A DNA stretch of 64,000 nt from Hymenobacter lucidus (GCF_020447265.1 NZ_JAJADR010000004.1:1-64000), one strand, 5' to 3'; shown: positions 1 through 8,686, numbered from the stretch's first letter. Program-made: numbers and translations. Notes: generated by a model not told the origin, from the sequence alone.

Positions 1-1
1 G

Positions 2-76
2 TGGGAGATACTGGGTTCGAACCAGTGACCCTCTGCTTGTAAGGCAGATGCTCTGAACCAGCTGAGCTAATCTCCC
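2..76 (-). tRNA. tRNA-Val (anticodon UAC)
   Basis: Read on the minus strand, the sequence folds as a complete cloverleaf. The acceptor stem GGGAGAT pairs with ATCTCCC at 3-9. The D arm contains TTAGCTCAG, the anticodon stem is TCTGC/GCAGA around the loop CTTACAA, and the T loop has GGTTCGAACC. The central loop triplet TAC reads valine codons. The window edge cuts just past the discriminator base, so it cannot be seen whether CCA is encoded. Confidence 0.95.
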
Positions 77-94
77 GGGTCCCGTTTGGGAATG

Positions 95-125
95 CAAATA
101 TGGCGGGTCGTTTTCGAATACGCAA
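95..125 (-). promoter_or_regulatory. Promoter of tRNA-Val
   Basis: On the minus strand there is a -7 element CATATTTG (95-102), one mismatch from the Bacteroidota consensus TAnnTTTG. A TTG lies 20 bases upstream (123-125), at the -33 position. The -7 element is about 19 bases upstream of the mature tRNA 5' end, which fits a tRNA promoter. Confidence 0.5.
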
Positions 126-348
126 CCATTTAGGCAAAATTCCGGGTAGAAAATTCTTTCGGCAGTAGAAAAATACGCGCAACTATTTTACTATCAGAAT
201 TTTCTAGAATGAAGCGCCAAGAGACGAAGAAGCACTTTTAAGCCCCCACAGTAGACTGGTGGAAGAACTGCCTCGCATGGTTCAACCTAATCAGATAGTT
301 GCCGTTAAGATTCCCGGTTTGTTCTCTCACCCATTTACCACTACGCAC

Positions 349-1272
349 ATGGCCGATACTCAACTTCTGCAAAACTATTCCGATCAGGAAAAAGCCGCTT
401 ACCTCAGTGTTATTGCCAGTCTGGCCTCGGCCGACCGCGAAGCTTCCGCCGCCGAAGTAGAGTTTCTGCAGCAGCTGGCGCACAGCGCGGGCCTATCGGG
501 TGGCGCAACTCAGCAGGTGCTGACGGCCGCCAAAGATGCCTCCAACGAAAGCATCAAGCAGAACCTGGATGCCCTACGCGGCAGCGACCTGCGCTTCTCG
601 CTCATTACCGACCTCATCAGCTTTGCCCGTGCCGACGGGGCTTATTCCAACACGGAAGAGGAAATGGTTAATAAAATGGCCGCTTACCTCGGCGTAAATC
701 AGCAGCAGACGCAGGCCCTGGAATCGGTAGTAGACCAGGCCGCGGCCGTGCCCCACGATGCCAATGACCCCGGCAAGCAGGGTTTTCTGAGCGGCGTAAC
801 CGATAAGCTGGCCAGCGTAGGCATTCCCAAAGGTGCGCTGATGGCCGGCCTGCTTGGCGTGGTAGCACCCATGGTTATTTCGGGCGTTATGAACCGCGGC
901 GGCCAATCGTCGGGCGGCATGGGTGGTATGATGGGCGGCGGCTCAATGGGTGGCCTCCTCAGCGGTGCAGCTGGCAGCATGATGGGCGGCGGCTCTATGG
1001 GCGGTCTGCTCGGCGGCCTACTCGGTGGCGGCCTGCTGGGTGGTGCAATGGGCGGCAACTCCGGTGCCGGTGGCGCTTACGGCAACCTGCCGCAGCAAGG
1101 CTCACACGTAGGTAGCGGCGGCTTGGGCTCCCTGATGTCGATTCTGGGGGGCCTGGGTGGTCAGCCCGGCTCGGCACCTCGTAGCGCCGGCGGCAGCGGC
1201 CTCGGTGGCTTGCTCGGTGGCGGTGGTGGCGGCCTTGGTGGCCTGCTGGGCGGCCTGCTGGGCGGCCGCTAG
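349..1272 (+). CDS. TerB-like domain protein with glycine-rich C-terminus
   Basis: The N-terminal ~140 residues (from MADTQLLQNYSDQEKAAYL) are helical and acidic, with the repeated A-D-G/R-E pattern of TerB/DjlA-type domains (ASADREASAAEVEFL, FARADGAYSNTEEEMV). A short hydrophobic stretch follows (ALMAGLLGVVAPMVISGVM), then about 130 residues made almost only of Gly, Met, Leu and Ser with GGLLGG repeats. The frame is open from 259, but the ATG at 349 fits the domain start better; 307 residues. TerB domains are known from tellurite and stress modules, but no Ter partner is nearby, so the role is unknown. It is convergent with the MscS gene. Confidence 0.75.
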   Translation: MADTQLLQNYSDQEKAAYLSVIASLASADREASAAEVEFLQQLAHSAGLSGGATQQVLTAAKDASNESIKQNLDALRGSDLRFSLITDLISFARADGAYSNTEEEMVNKMAAYLGVNQQQTQALESVVDQAAAVPHDANDPGKQGFLSGVTDKLASVGIPKGALMAGLLGVVAPMVISGVMNRGGQSSGGMGGMMGGGSMGGLLSGAAGSMMGGGSMGGLLGGLLGGGLLGGAMGGNSGAGGAYGNLPQQGSHVGSGGLGSLMSILGGLGGQPGSAPRSAGGSGLGGLLGGGGGGLGGLLGGLLGGR

Positions 1273-1293
1273 GCTAACGACATAGTCTGAAAA

Positions 1294-1337
1294 ACACAGA
1301 AAGGCCCCGGCAATGCATTGTCGGGGCCTCTCTGTGT
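1294..1337. terminator. Bidirectional terminator hairpin
   Basis: Two adjacent 22-bp arms (1294-1315 and 1316-1337) are inverted copies with two mismatches and no extra loop. The hairpin lies between convergent genes ending at 1272 and 1359, so it probably ends both transcripts. Confidence 0.7.
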
Positions 1338-1358
1338 GGTTCCTGTTCGTACGTAAAG

Positions 1359-2504
1359 CTACAAAACGTGCTGCTCCGAGGACTGCAGGCCGCGCAGCCG
1401 GTCGGGGTTCGGGAGGTGCACGATGGTCGTGCCGGTGCTGGCAAACGTGCCACCGTGCTTTTCGACCAGCTCCACAAGCCGGTAGTTTAACTCCTCCTTC
1501 ACGTTCAGATACTCTTCGTAGTCAGTAGTTTCCACGAAGTACTGCACCGTTACTTCCTTGGCTGCCGGCGTGAGGGCCGAAAACTTAATCTGCACATCGT
1601 CCTTGGTGAGCGGATAGTCCTGAATGGTCTGCTGAGCATCCTGTACAATGCCGCGCAGCTGCTCACTCGTCGTGGCGTGGCTTAGGGCCAGCGTGAACGT
1701 AACGCGCCGGGCCGTGCGCAGGCTCAGGTTATCCAGGGGCTTGTCAATCATGGACTTATTGGGCACCGTGACGTAGCTTTTTTCGGCCGTGCGCAGGCGG
1801 GTGCTCCGAAACCCGACTTTCTCCACGGTGCCCGTTACGCCCCCAACTTCCACCAGGTCGCCGACGGCAAAGGGCCGGTCGAGGAAGATGGTGAAAGAGG
1901 CAATCAGGTTTTCGAGGCTTTCTTTGGCTGCAAAAGCCACTGCCAGGCCACCGATACCCAACCCACCGATAAGAGCCGTGACGTTGACGCCAAATACGCG
2001 GCTGAGCATTACCAGAAAGGCCATCGTGAGCACCAGCACTTTCAGCAGGTCCTTGGCGAAGGGAATGAGCTGGTCGTTGAGGCGGGAGGTGTTCGTCTCA
2101 GCGCGGCGGCGAAACACCAGCACCATAAAATCGACGAGGCGCAGCGCAATCCAGGCCACACCGAAAATAATGCCCAGCTGATAGAGCCGGAACAGCGCTA
2201 CCTGCGGCCAAGGCTCATTGCGCTTCAGCTCGGAGCTGTGCACGGGGTAGTCGAGCACCTGAAACGCCAGATACACCGTGACCAGAAACACTACGATGGC
2301 TACCGGCTGAATCAGCAGGGCCTGAAACTGCACCTCGCTCACGCCCTCGGTCCGCTGCCGGATAAAGCGGAACACGAGCTTCGACAATAGTTTCGACAGC
2401 AGCGTTTTAAAGACATAGCCGAACAGCAGAATACCCGCACAGGTCAGGTATGCACCGATGTTGTTGCCTAGAAAGCGAATGTTCAGAATTTCGTGCAGCG
2501 ACAT
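1359..2504 (-). CDS. MscS-family mechanosensitive channel
   Basis: This inner-membrane channel of 381 residues should open under membrane tension and release solutes during osmotic downshock. About five hydrophobic segments are visible (near 15-35, 63-83, 105-130, 150-170 and 173-200). The last contains the glycine/alanine-rich pore helix typical of MscS (GLGIGGLAVAFAAKESLENL, 181-200). The beta domain begins at DRPFAVGDLVEVGG (209-222), and a cytoplasmic alpha/beta domain follows. It is longer than E. coli MscS by extra N-terminal membrane segments, like many MscS paralogs. It may be co-transcribed with the dehydrogenase upstream (41-base gap). Confidence 0.9.
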   Translation of the reverse strand: MSLHEILNIRFLGNNIGAYLTCAGILLFGYVFKTLLSKLLSKLVFRFIRQRTEGVSEVQFQALLIQPVAIVVFLVTVYLAFQVLDYPVHSSELKRNEPWPQVALFRLYQLGIIFGVAWIALRLVDFMVLVFRRRAETNTSRLNDQLIPFAKDLLKVLVLTMAFLVMLSRVFGVNVTALIGGLGIGGLAVAFAAKESLENLIASFTIFLDRPFAVGDLVEVGGVTGTVEKVGFRSTRLRTAEKSYVTVPNKSMIDKPLDNLSLRTARRVTFTLALSHATTSEQLRGIVQDAQQTIQDYPLTKDDVQIKFSALTPAAKEVTVQYFVETTDYEEYLNVKEELNYRLVELVEKHGGTFASTGTTIVHLPNPDRLRGLQSSEQHVL

Positions 2505-2545
2505 TTGATGACCTTCTTAATCAGCAATAAACAACTAGGCCAAAG

Positions 2546-3775
2546 CTATACCAGCTGGCGCAATGCCATCTCAAACGACTTCTGGGCTACGCCGGTCGTG
2601 CTGTCGCCCTGCTGACGGGTGCGCTCCAGGGCCCGGCGAATAATGCGTGAAGTATCGTCGAAGATGGCTTGGTCGGTAATTTCGGCGTTGGTTTCCATCA
2701 GGTAAGCAAATACCCGGGCCATGCCGCAGTTGGCAATGAAGTCGGGAATGACGCTCACATGCTGGTCGGCATATTCGCCGGTGGGGCCGAAGAAGATTTC
2801 GGGGTCGGCGAAGGGCACATTGGCTCCGCAGCTCACTACTTCCAAACCGCTGCCAATCATCTGCTCCATCTGCTCACGCGTAACGAGACGAGAAGAGGCC
2901 GCCGGCACGAAAATTTCCGCGCCCGAGCTCCAGATGCGCTGGTTGATTTCTTCAAACGGTAGCATATTATTGGCCGTTAGGGCATTGCCTTGGCGGTCGA
3001 GAAACAGCTGGCGAATTTCGGCCAGCGAGAAGCCTTCGGGCTTGAGCAGCCCACCGGCCCGGTCGATGATGCCAGTAATAAGCGCACCCTGACTAGCTAA
3101 GTAATAAGCCGCGGCCGCGCCCACGTTGCCCCAGCCCTGAATCATGGCGCGTTTACCCCGCACGTCGCGGCCACCCCAGAGCTCGTAATAGTGGCGCACG
3201 GCCTCGGCCACACCGTAACCCGTAATCAGGTCAGCAATGGTGTAGCGGCGGCTCAGGTCGGGCGTAAAGGCCAGGTCTTCAATCACCTTAATCACGCCTA
3301 GGCGCAACTGGCCCAGTTTCTGAATTTTCTGGGGCTCGGTGGCGCGGTAGTGGCCATTTACCACGCCTTCCTGCGGGTGCCACAGGCCGTAGTTCTCCGT
3401 AATCGGAATTACGTCGTGAATTTCGTCCACGTTCAGGTCGCCGCCGGTGCCGTAGTAGTTCTTGAGCAGCGGAATCACGGCGCGGTACCAGCGCTCCAGT
3501 ACGCCCCGCTTGCGGGGGTCCTGGGGGTCGAAGTTGATACCGGATTTGGCGCCGCCGATGGCCGGGCCGGATACGGTGAACTTCACTTCCATCGTTTTTG
3601 CCAGACTTTCTACCTCCCGCTTATCGAGACCCTTGCGCATGCGGGTACCGCCGCCGGCCGCGCCGCCGCGCAGCGAGTTGATGACGACCCAGCCCTCGGC
3701 TTCAGTTTCGGCATCTTTCCACTCAAAAACGATTTCAGGGCGCTTGTTCTCGAACTTAGCCAGCAGGTCTTTCAT
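2546..3775 (-). CDS. Glu/Leu/Phe/Val dehydrogenase family protein
   Basis: This is an NAD(P)-dependent amino-acid dehydrogenase for oxidative deamination or reductive amination; the substrate is not certain. The dimerisation domain carries GGTRMRKG (42-49) and the substrate-lysine motif GGAKSGI (74-80, Lys77), where classical glutamate dehydrogenases read GGAKGGI. The Rossmann domain has GWGNVG. The frame extends upstream to 4090, but the ATG at 3775 starts at the conserved region and sits below a good -7 element. At 409 residues it is clearly diverged from the second family member at 39600-40886, so the two probably differ in substrate or direction. Confidence 0.88.
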   Translation of the reverse strand: MKDLLAKFENKRPEIVFEWKDAETEAEGWVVINSLRGGAAGGGTRMRKGLDKREVESLAKTMEVKFTVSGPAIGGAKSGINFDPQDPRKRGVLERWYRAVIPLLKNYYGTGGDLNVDEIHDVIPITENYGLWHPQEGVVNGHYRATEPQKIQKLGQLRLGVIKVIEDLAFTPDLSRRYTIADLITGYGVAEAVRHYYELWGGRDVRGKRAMIQGWGNVGAAAAYYLASQGALITGIIDRAGGLLKPEGFSLAEIRQLFLDRQGNALTANNMLPFEEINQRIWSSGAEIFVPAASSRLVTREQMEQMIGSGLEVVSCGANVPFADPEIFFGPTGEYADQHVSVIPDFIANCGMARVFAYLMETNAEITDQAIFDDTSRIIRRALERTRQQGDSTTGVAQKSFEMALRQLV

Positions 3776-3818
3776 CAGCAAAAGAAGGTAAAGGAATAGA
3801 TGGGAGGAAATATTTGTG

Positions 3819-3826
3819 CAAAGGTA
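3819..3826 (-). promoter_or_regulatory. -7 element upstream of the dehydrogenase
   Basis: A perfect TACCTTTG (consensus TAnnTTTG) lies on the minus strand 44 bases upstream of the ATG at 3775. No convincing -33 TTTG is seen at the usual spacing. It supports the shorter start. Confidence 0.45.
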
Positions 3827-4015
3827 AGCAGCCCTCCACAAGCAGGCAGGGTCTTTGTGCTCCGTCAATAAAAAGGCCTTTTTCCTGGCAGAATTACCGT
3901 TTAAATCAAATTTTCTCCGCAAAATCCTCCGAAAACGGAACTCTTGGAGCCCGGAATATCGTATTACGCATATTCCTGCCCGAACCACCCGTAGGACCAC
4001 CGTTGTAACTGTCCC

Positions 4016-4324
4016 ATGAAACCATTGCTCTCGCGCGTAGAATCCAAAAAAGTAGATAAGGCCGCCGCCATGCTCAAAGTGCTGGCTCATCCGAAGCGCC
4101 TTGCCATCGTCGATTTGCTCGGCAAAGAGGATAAGATGACCGTAACGGAAATTTACCGTTCGCTCGACTTACCTCAAGCCATTGCTTCTCAGCATCTTAT
4201 TACGCTGAAAGACCGTGGTATTCTATCTTCCTTCAAAGTAGGCACCAAGATCTACTACTCGTTATCCATCCCGAAATTGCTCGACGTAATCGACTCGCTC
4301 GAAGACTGCTGCGACTCGCTGTAG
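4016..4324 (+). CDS. ArsR-type winged-helix transcriptional regulator
   Basis: This small DNA-binding protein of 102 residues has the ArsR-type winged-helix layout. It has KAAAMLKVLAHPKRLAIVDLL, then the recognition region TEIYRSLDLPQAIASQHLITLKDRGILSS, then a wing KVGTKIYYSLS. There is no obvious CxC metal-binding pair in the recognition helix; the cysteines (CCDSL) lie at the extreme C-terminus, so a metal-sensing role is open. The gene stands alone between two minus-strand genes and has its own terminator. The target is unknown. Confidence 0.85.
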   Translation: MKPLLSRVESKKVDKAAAMLKVLAHPKRLAIVDLLGKEDKMTVTEIYRSLDLPQAIASQHLITLKDRGILSSFKVGTKIYYSLSIPKLLDVIDSLEDCCDSL

Positions 4325-4365
4325 TGCTCAGTAGTGCTCAGGACGTTTTTTCCGCCGGAAAAATG

Positions 4366-4395
4366 AAAAAGGACCGCCCAACGACGGTCCTTTTT
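4366..4395 (+). terminator. Terminator after the ArsR-type gene
   Basis: An 11-bp perfect stem (4366-4376 with 4385-4395) ends in TTTTT and begins with AAAAA, so it can act on both strands. It lies 42 bases after the stop codon. Confidence 0.8.
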
Positions 4396-4492
4396 CGTGA
4401 ATATGATTTTGGCGTTGTCGGGGCAGCCGGATATATGCGTAACTGCGCATATATATGGCCCGGAGCCGGTGCGCTGATCCTGCTAAAGTGAA

Positions 4493-4525
4493 AAGTCCCA
4501 ACGCTTATGGCAGACGTTGGGACTT
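4493..4525 (-). terminator. Terminator of hemA
   Basis: The 11-bp stem (4493-4503 with 4515-4525) is followed on the minus strand by a short T-rich tail. It lies about 60 bases past the hemA stop codon. Confidence 0.7.
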
Positions 4526-4584
4526 CGTAATTATGGGCGCAATGGGTAGTCGGCAGATACTGAGCCGGCTACACGCTGAGCTGG

Positions 4585-5856
4585 CTAGGCAGGCGTGGTC
4601 TGGTTTTCCAAGTCAAACAAGTCGGTGAGTACGTCGATGAGCTGGTCGGCTTCACCACGCTTGCAGGCGGCTTTGAGCTGTAGTACGGGCTGCTTCAGGA
4701 TCTTCTGCATCAGGGACTTCGTGACTTCGTCCATGCGGCGGGCTTCCTCGGGGCTCATCTTCTTCTGGAAACGGTCCATTTCCTCCTGCCGAATCTGCTC
4801 CAGCGCGTTCTTGAGCTTCTGAATGGTGGGCGACACCATCATTTCCTTGGTCCAGTCGGAAAGGCCGGCAATGCTTTCGGCAATAATGGCCCGCACGTGG
4901 GGCACGGCAGCCAGGCGCTGTTCGAGGGCCGCCGAAGCTTTGCTCTGGATAGCGTCGATGTTGTAGACCAGTACGCCAGGTACCTTTTCCACGTCGGCCT
5001 CGATGCTGCGCGGTACCGAAAGGTCGATGAAAAACTTATAGCTGAGCACATCCAGATGCTCCACCATTTCGCGGGTGAAGAAGGGTGTGTCGCGGGAAAT
5101 TGAGGAAATAACCACATCGGCTTCCTTCATTCCCTGCACCAGGTCCTCGAAGTTAAGAACGGGTAGGCTACACTCAGCGGCCAGAACTTCGGCCTTGGCG
5201 CGGGTGCGGTTGCAGAGCGTAACGTGGGTGAAGACCTTGCTGTCGGCAAAATGGCGGCACACATCGGCCCCGATTTCGCCTAGCCCCACCACTAGTACAC
5301 GCGGGTTGGCTACGTCGGCGGTCAGCTCTTCTACCAGCTCCAGGGTGGCGTAGGAGGTAGAAGCGGCGCCGTCGCGGAAGCTGGTTTCCTGCTGTACGCG
5401 CTTGTTGGTAAAGAAGATAGTGTGCAGCAGGCGGTGCAGAAACGGCCCGGCGGCATCTTCGTCGGCCGACCATTGGTAGGCCTGCTTCACTTGGTTGCTG
5501 ATCTGTAGGTCGCCGACTACCTGGGCATCGAGGCCCATAGCGACTTCGAACAGGTGCTGCACGGCATCCTGGTAATCGTCGAGGATGTCGAAGTACGGAA
5601 AGTACGAAGCTACGCTGCCCAGGCCTTTGAGTTGACCGAGGGCCTCAATAATTTCGGGACTCTGGTCACGGTCGGCGGCGTAGTAGACTTCCGTGCGGTT
5701 GCAGGTACTTAGCACGAGCAGGTCGGTAAGGCCCAGGTCGTGGTGCAGGGTGTGCAGAAAGCGGCGGCAGGCAGCTTCGTCCAAAGAAATCAACTCCCGG
5801 ATTTCGAGTGGGGCTTTCTTGAAGGATAAACTAACGGCCTTAAATGGATGGAGCAT
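4585..5856 (-). CDS. hemA: Glutamyl-tRNA reductase
   Basis: It reduces glutamyl-tRNA to glutamate-1-semialdehyde, the first committed step of C5-pathway tetrapyrrole (heme) synthesis. The catalytic motif STCNRTEVY places the nucleophile at Cys52. An NADPH-binding Rossmann motif (VLVVGLGEIGADVCRHF) and a C-terminal helical dimerisation domain follow. At 423 residues it matches full-length HemA. It appears monocistronic: divergent from the histidine kinase, with its own promoter and terminator. The start is supported by a promoter 29 bases upstream. Confidence 0.96.
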   Translation of the reverse strand: MLHPFKAVSLSFKKAPLEIRELISLDEAACRRFLHTLHHDLGLTDLLVLSTCNRTEVYYAADRDQSPEIIEALGQLKGLGSVASYFPYFDILDDYQDAVQHLFEVAMGLDAQVVGDLQISNQVKQAYQWSADEDAAGPFLHRLLHTIFFTNKRVQQETSFRDGAASTSYATLELVEELTADVANPRVLVVGLGEIGADVCRHFADSKVFTHVTLCNRTRAKAEVLAAECSLPVLNFEDLVQGMKEADVVISSISRDTPFFTREMVEHLDVLSYKFFIDLSVPRSIEADVEKVPGVLVYNIDAIQSKASAALEQRLAAVPHVRAIIAESIAGLSDWTKEMMVSPTIQKLKNALEQIRQEEMDRFQKKMSPEEARRMDEVTKSLMQKILKQPVLQLKAACKRGEADQLIDVLTDLFDLENQTTPA

Positions 5857-5884
5857 AGCTGGGGCTACGGCGTATTGTAGAACG

Positions 5885-5915
5885 CAAAATTACGGCGTAA
5901 ATCGATAGTCTGAAA
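5885..5915 (-). promoter_or_regulatory. Promoter of hemA
   Basis: On the minus strand a -7 element TAATTTTG (5885-5892) matches TAnnTTTG exactly. TTTC lies 19 bases upstream (5912-5915) at the -33 position. Confidence 0.55.
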
Positions 5916-6217
5916 CAGTTGAGACGGGCTGCGGGTTCGGCTGGGTGCTATAGTAGTTGCGAAAAATGCTTATTGGCCCCATACAGGCAGATTGTGGGGA
6001 GGCCAGCTGCGGAAAATCATTTCACTTCCTGACTAAAATCATCCGTAGACTCGGCCAATGGCGGGCTTTGGTTGCCTCATTCTCTGGCCTGCGCCCGATA
6101 ATATGCTAGTGGCCCCGGATATAACCCCATCGGGTTTCTGCCGTTAGGACCGCACACGCGCCAAGGAAGTTTGGGGCTGCTTACCTTCGTGAGGAGTGAT
6201 TCTCCGCCTACTCGTTC
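5916..6217. other. Intergenic region, hemA to histidine kinase
   Basis: This is the kinase side of the 361-base divergent gap. There is a weak -7-like TACCTTCG at 6182-6189 and a small imperfect hairpin (GGCCCCA with TGGGGAGGCC) around 5975-6005. No coding frame, RNA gene or clear operator is seen. Confidence 0.4.
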
Positions 6218-7429
6218 ATGGCTATTTTTTCGATTCCCCGGCAAGTGTTACCCATCTACGACCAAAAGTCCCGCATCAAGCTCGGTATCCTAGCTGGGGC
6301 CATTCTCATTGCCGCGGCCACGGTGGTGTATACCAACATTCTGGTGAAGCGCCTCTCGGAGCGGGAGCAGCAGCAGATTGACCTCTACGCCAAGGCCCAG
6401 CGCTTCATTATCAGTTCGGAGGTAGACTCAAACACCAATTTCGTATTCGAGGAAATTATCAATGCCAATAATACCATTCCCATCATCTTCACCGACGGCG
6501 ACGCCAACATTCTGGGCACGCGCAATGTGGACGTGCCCAAAAACGCGTCGGAGAAGCTGGTAAATGCCTTTCTGCGGCGCGAAATAGCCGTCATGAAGTC
6601 GCAGCACCCGCCTATCGTGGTGAATTTGGGGGCTGGGCAGCGTAATTACATCTACTACCAGGACTCGCAGCTACTCACCCAGCTCCGGACCTACCCGCTG
6701 GTGCAGCTGGCCGTTATTGCCTGCCTGGGCGTAATGGCGTATTTCTCGTTCAGCTACTCGCGCCGAGCCGAGCAAAACCGCGTGTGGGTGGGCCTGGCCA
6801 AGGAAACAGCCCACCAGCTCGGCACGCCGCTCAGCAGCCTGATGGCCTGGCACACTTACCTCAAAGACTCGGAAAAGTGGAAGGATGAGCCCATTGTGGA
6901 CGAGCTGGGCAAGGACGTGCGGCGGCTGGAAATCATTACCGAGCGGTTCAGCAACATTGGCTCGGTGCCGGTACTCAAGGATGAAAACATCCTGCAGGCC
7001 ACCAAAAACGCCATTGCCTACCTGCAGAGCCGGGTGTCGAAAAAGGTCATCTTCGAAATCAAGACCGACCTGCCCACCGACACGCCCGCCCAGATCAACG
7101 TACCGCTGTTCGACTGGGTAATTGAGAACATCTGCAAAAACGCCGTGGACGCCATGGACGGCAAAGGTCACATTACGCTGCACCTGCGCCGGGCCACCAA
7201 AGGCAAGCAGCTCATTGCCCTCGACATTACCGACACCGGAAAGGGCATCCCGAAAAGCAAGATTGAAACGGTATTCCTGCCGGGCTTCACCACCAAAAAG
7301 CGTGGTTGGGGCCTGGGCTTAGCCCTGGCTAAGCGCATCATCGAGAACTACCACCAGGGCCGCCTCTACGTGCGCTGGTCGGAAGTAGGCAAAGGCACCA
7401 CGTTCCGGGTTGTGCTGAAGGGCGAATAA
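6218..7429 (+). CDS. Membrane sensor histidine kinase
   Basis: This protein of 403 residues has a transmembrane segment near 22-42, a periplasmic region of roughly 110 residues, a second transmembrane segment near 155-175, then the kinase core. The phospho-acceptor His199 lies in KETAHQLGTPLSSL. The ATPase has the N box (ENICKNAVDAM), G1 (DTGKGIP) and G2 (GWGLGLAL). It therefore senses an envelope or extracytoplasmic signal and autophosphorylates. No response regulator is adjacent, so it is an orphan kinase here. The signal is unknown. Confidence 0.92.
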   Translation: MAIFSIPRQVLPIYDQKSRIKLGILAGAILIAAATVVYTNILVKRLSEREQQQIDLYAKAQRFIISSEVDSNTNFVFEEIINANNTIPIIFTDGDANILGTRNVDVPKNASEKLVNAFLRREIAVMKSQHPPIVVNLGAGQRNYIYYQDSQLLTQLRTYPLVQLAVIACLGVMAYFSFSYSRRAEQNRVWVGLAKETAHQLGTPLSSLMAWHTYLKDSEKWKDEPIVDELGKDVRRLEIITERFSNIGSVPVLKDENILQATKNAIAYLQSRVSKKVIFEIKTDLPTDTPAQINVPLFDWVIENICKNAVDAMDGKGHITLHLRRATKGKQLIALDITDTGKGIPKSKIETVFLPGFTTKKRGWGLGLALAKRIIENYHQGRLYVRWSEVGKGTTFRVVLKGE

Positions 7430-7481
7430 GGGTGAATCAGTCAGTTTGTGTCATTGTGAGCATTCTGCGCATGAAGCAGAA
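7430..7481. repeat. Possible octamer-repeat remnant and small hairpin
   Basis: Right after the kinase stop, GGTGAATC AGTCAGTT reads like the degenerate 8-base units found in the spacers at 40.9-51.8 kb. A perfect hairpin TTCTGC/GCAGAA (7463-7468 and 7476-7481) follows. The assignment to the octamer family is weak. Confidence 0.3.
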
Positions 7482-7513
7482 ACGAAGCCATCCGTCCTCT
7501 ACAATGAGCTAAA

Positions 7514-7571
7514 CGCTTTACCCAGAAGCCCTTTCCTGCCACGTGGCAGGAAAGGGCTTCTGGGTAAAGCG
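7514..7571. repeat. 58-bp perfect palindrome
   Basis: Bases 7514-7542 are the exact reverse complement of 7543-7571: 29-bp arms, no loop, no mismatch, centre CAC|GTG. It lies between convergent genes (kinase stop 7429, lipoprotein stop 7607). It could terminate both transcripts, but it lacks a T tail and is much longer than the other terminators here. Confidence 0.95.
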
Positions 7572-7606
7572 CATGTCGTACTCCTCCCAAAGACAGACTA
7601 TTCTAC

Positions 7607-8686
7607 TCACGGCTTCACTTTTTTTACCGCACCTGGATTCGTGATTTCCACGTAGCTGTTGCCGGTTACCGGCTGGCCGTTATGGGTGCCGGTTACTTTG
7701 CACATGCCCTCCCAGTAATGCAGGTTGATGGCCTTGAATAGGCGCAGGCTCAGCTCCTGGTTGGGGATAACGGGCTCGATGAGCAAATCGTAGCCCTGAC
7801 TAGGGATGCGCAGCCGCCACTTGATGGGGTAGCGCTGCTTGGAGCGGGGGCTGAGCCAGTATTCCAGCGGCTCCAGCTGAATATCGGAACCGGCGAGGTG
7901 GGTATTCTGATTTTGAGCCGAGTAGTGTGAACCGCCACCGAGGCTTTCACCGGTAATGTTGTTACGAAGCTGATAAGCCATTATTTCCTCCCGGGGCTCG
8001 TTGAGCTGAATGCTGAGCCAGTCCCAGCCGGTATCCTTAGCCAGCACCGAGTTGCAATTCCACTGCCGGTCGTACCACAGCTCGCCTTCCACCTGCCGTA
8101 GCTTGCCATCTACCTCTATAGTGCCGGTCGTAGCCAGCCGCGAGTAGCTATAATAGCCGGCGCGGGCCACGGGGCCATACTGCTCGTATCCGGTGCCGCC
8201 GTGCAACAGAATGGGCTTGGCGGGCGTGGTTACGAGGTTGATGGCATGGCCGGCTACATTGGTCATACGGGCCTGCAAATGGTAGCTGCCTTCCTGCCCG
8301 GTAAGAGTCCATTGCTGGTCTTTCTTCTCCACCAGTAAGTTGAGCGGCAGGGTAGGCGCCAGCAGCTGCGGCAGACTCTCGAGCTGGTAGTCGTAGCGGA
8401 ACTGCTTCCGTTGCGGGTCGGTGAGGGCAAAGTTCACCATCTGCCAGTCCTTCTTACCGGTGGGGTTGAAGTGGAAGAAAACGTACTCCACACCGTAGGT
8501 TTCCCCGGTAGCTTTGTCGCGCAGGTGGCCAGTGAAATACCACCATTCCAGGGAGTTACGCAAGTGAGGTGCCTCTTCCTGGGGCAGTTGGGCCCGCTCC
8601 AGAAACACATCATGCTTATTGGTTGGCTTAAGGGCACAGGCGGTAGCTAGGAAAAGGAGGAGAGTAGAAAGCAGTAAGTTCTTCAT
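7607..8686 (-). CDS. Lipocalin-like (AttH/CrtC-type) lipoprotein
   Basis: The N-terminus is a lipoprotein signal, MKNLLLSTLLLFLATAC, with the lipidated Cys at 17. The body has the AttH/carotenoid 1,2-hydratase-like pattern: LEWWYFTGHL near the start, GVEYVFFHF, a central YDRQWN and GWDWLSIQL. The family covers beta-barrel proteins with hydratase or unknown roles; carotenoid genes are absent here, so no reaction is assigned. The frame is open to 8800, but the ATG at 8686 begins the signal peptide; 359 residues. A hairpin abuts the start codon. Confidence 0.78.
   Translation of the reverse strand: MKNLLLSTLLLFLATACALKPTNKHDVFLERAQLPQEEAPHLRNSLEWWYFTGHLRDKATGETYGVEYVFFHFNPTGKKDWQMVNFALTDPQRKQFRYDYQLESLPQLLAPTLPLNLLVEKKDQQWTLTGQEGSYHLQARMTNVAGHAINLVTTPAKPILLHGGTGYEQYGPVARAGYYSYSRLATTGTIEVDGKLRQVEGELWYDRQWNCNSVLAKDTGWDWLSIQLNEPREEIMAYQLRNNITGESLGGGSHYSAQNQNTHLAGSDIQLEPLEYWLSPRSKQRYPIKWRLRIPSQGYDLLIEPVIPNQELSLRLFKAINLHYWEGMCKVTGTHNGQPVTGNSYVEITNPGAVKKVKP

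Noticed and set aside
7514..7571. The palindrome as an insertion-sequence end or attachment site
   Set aside because: No transposase, target duplication or second copy is found in the window; a terminator or replication-error origin is simpler.
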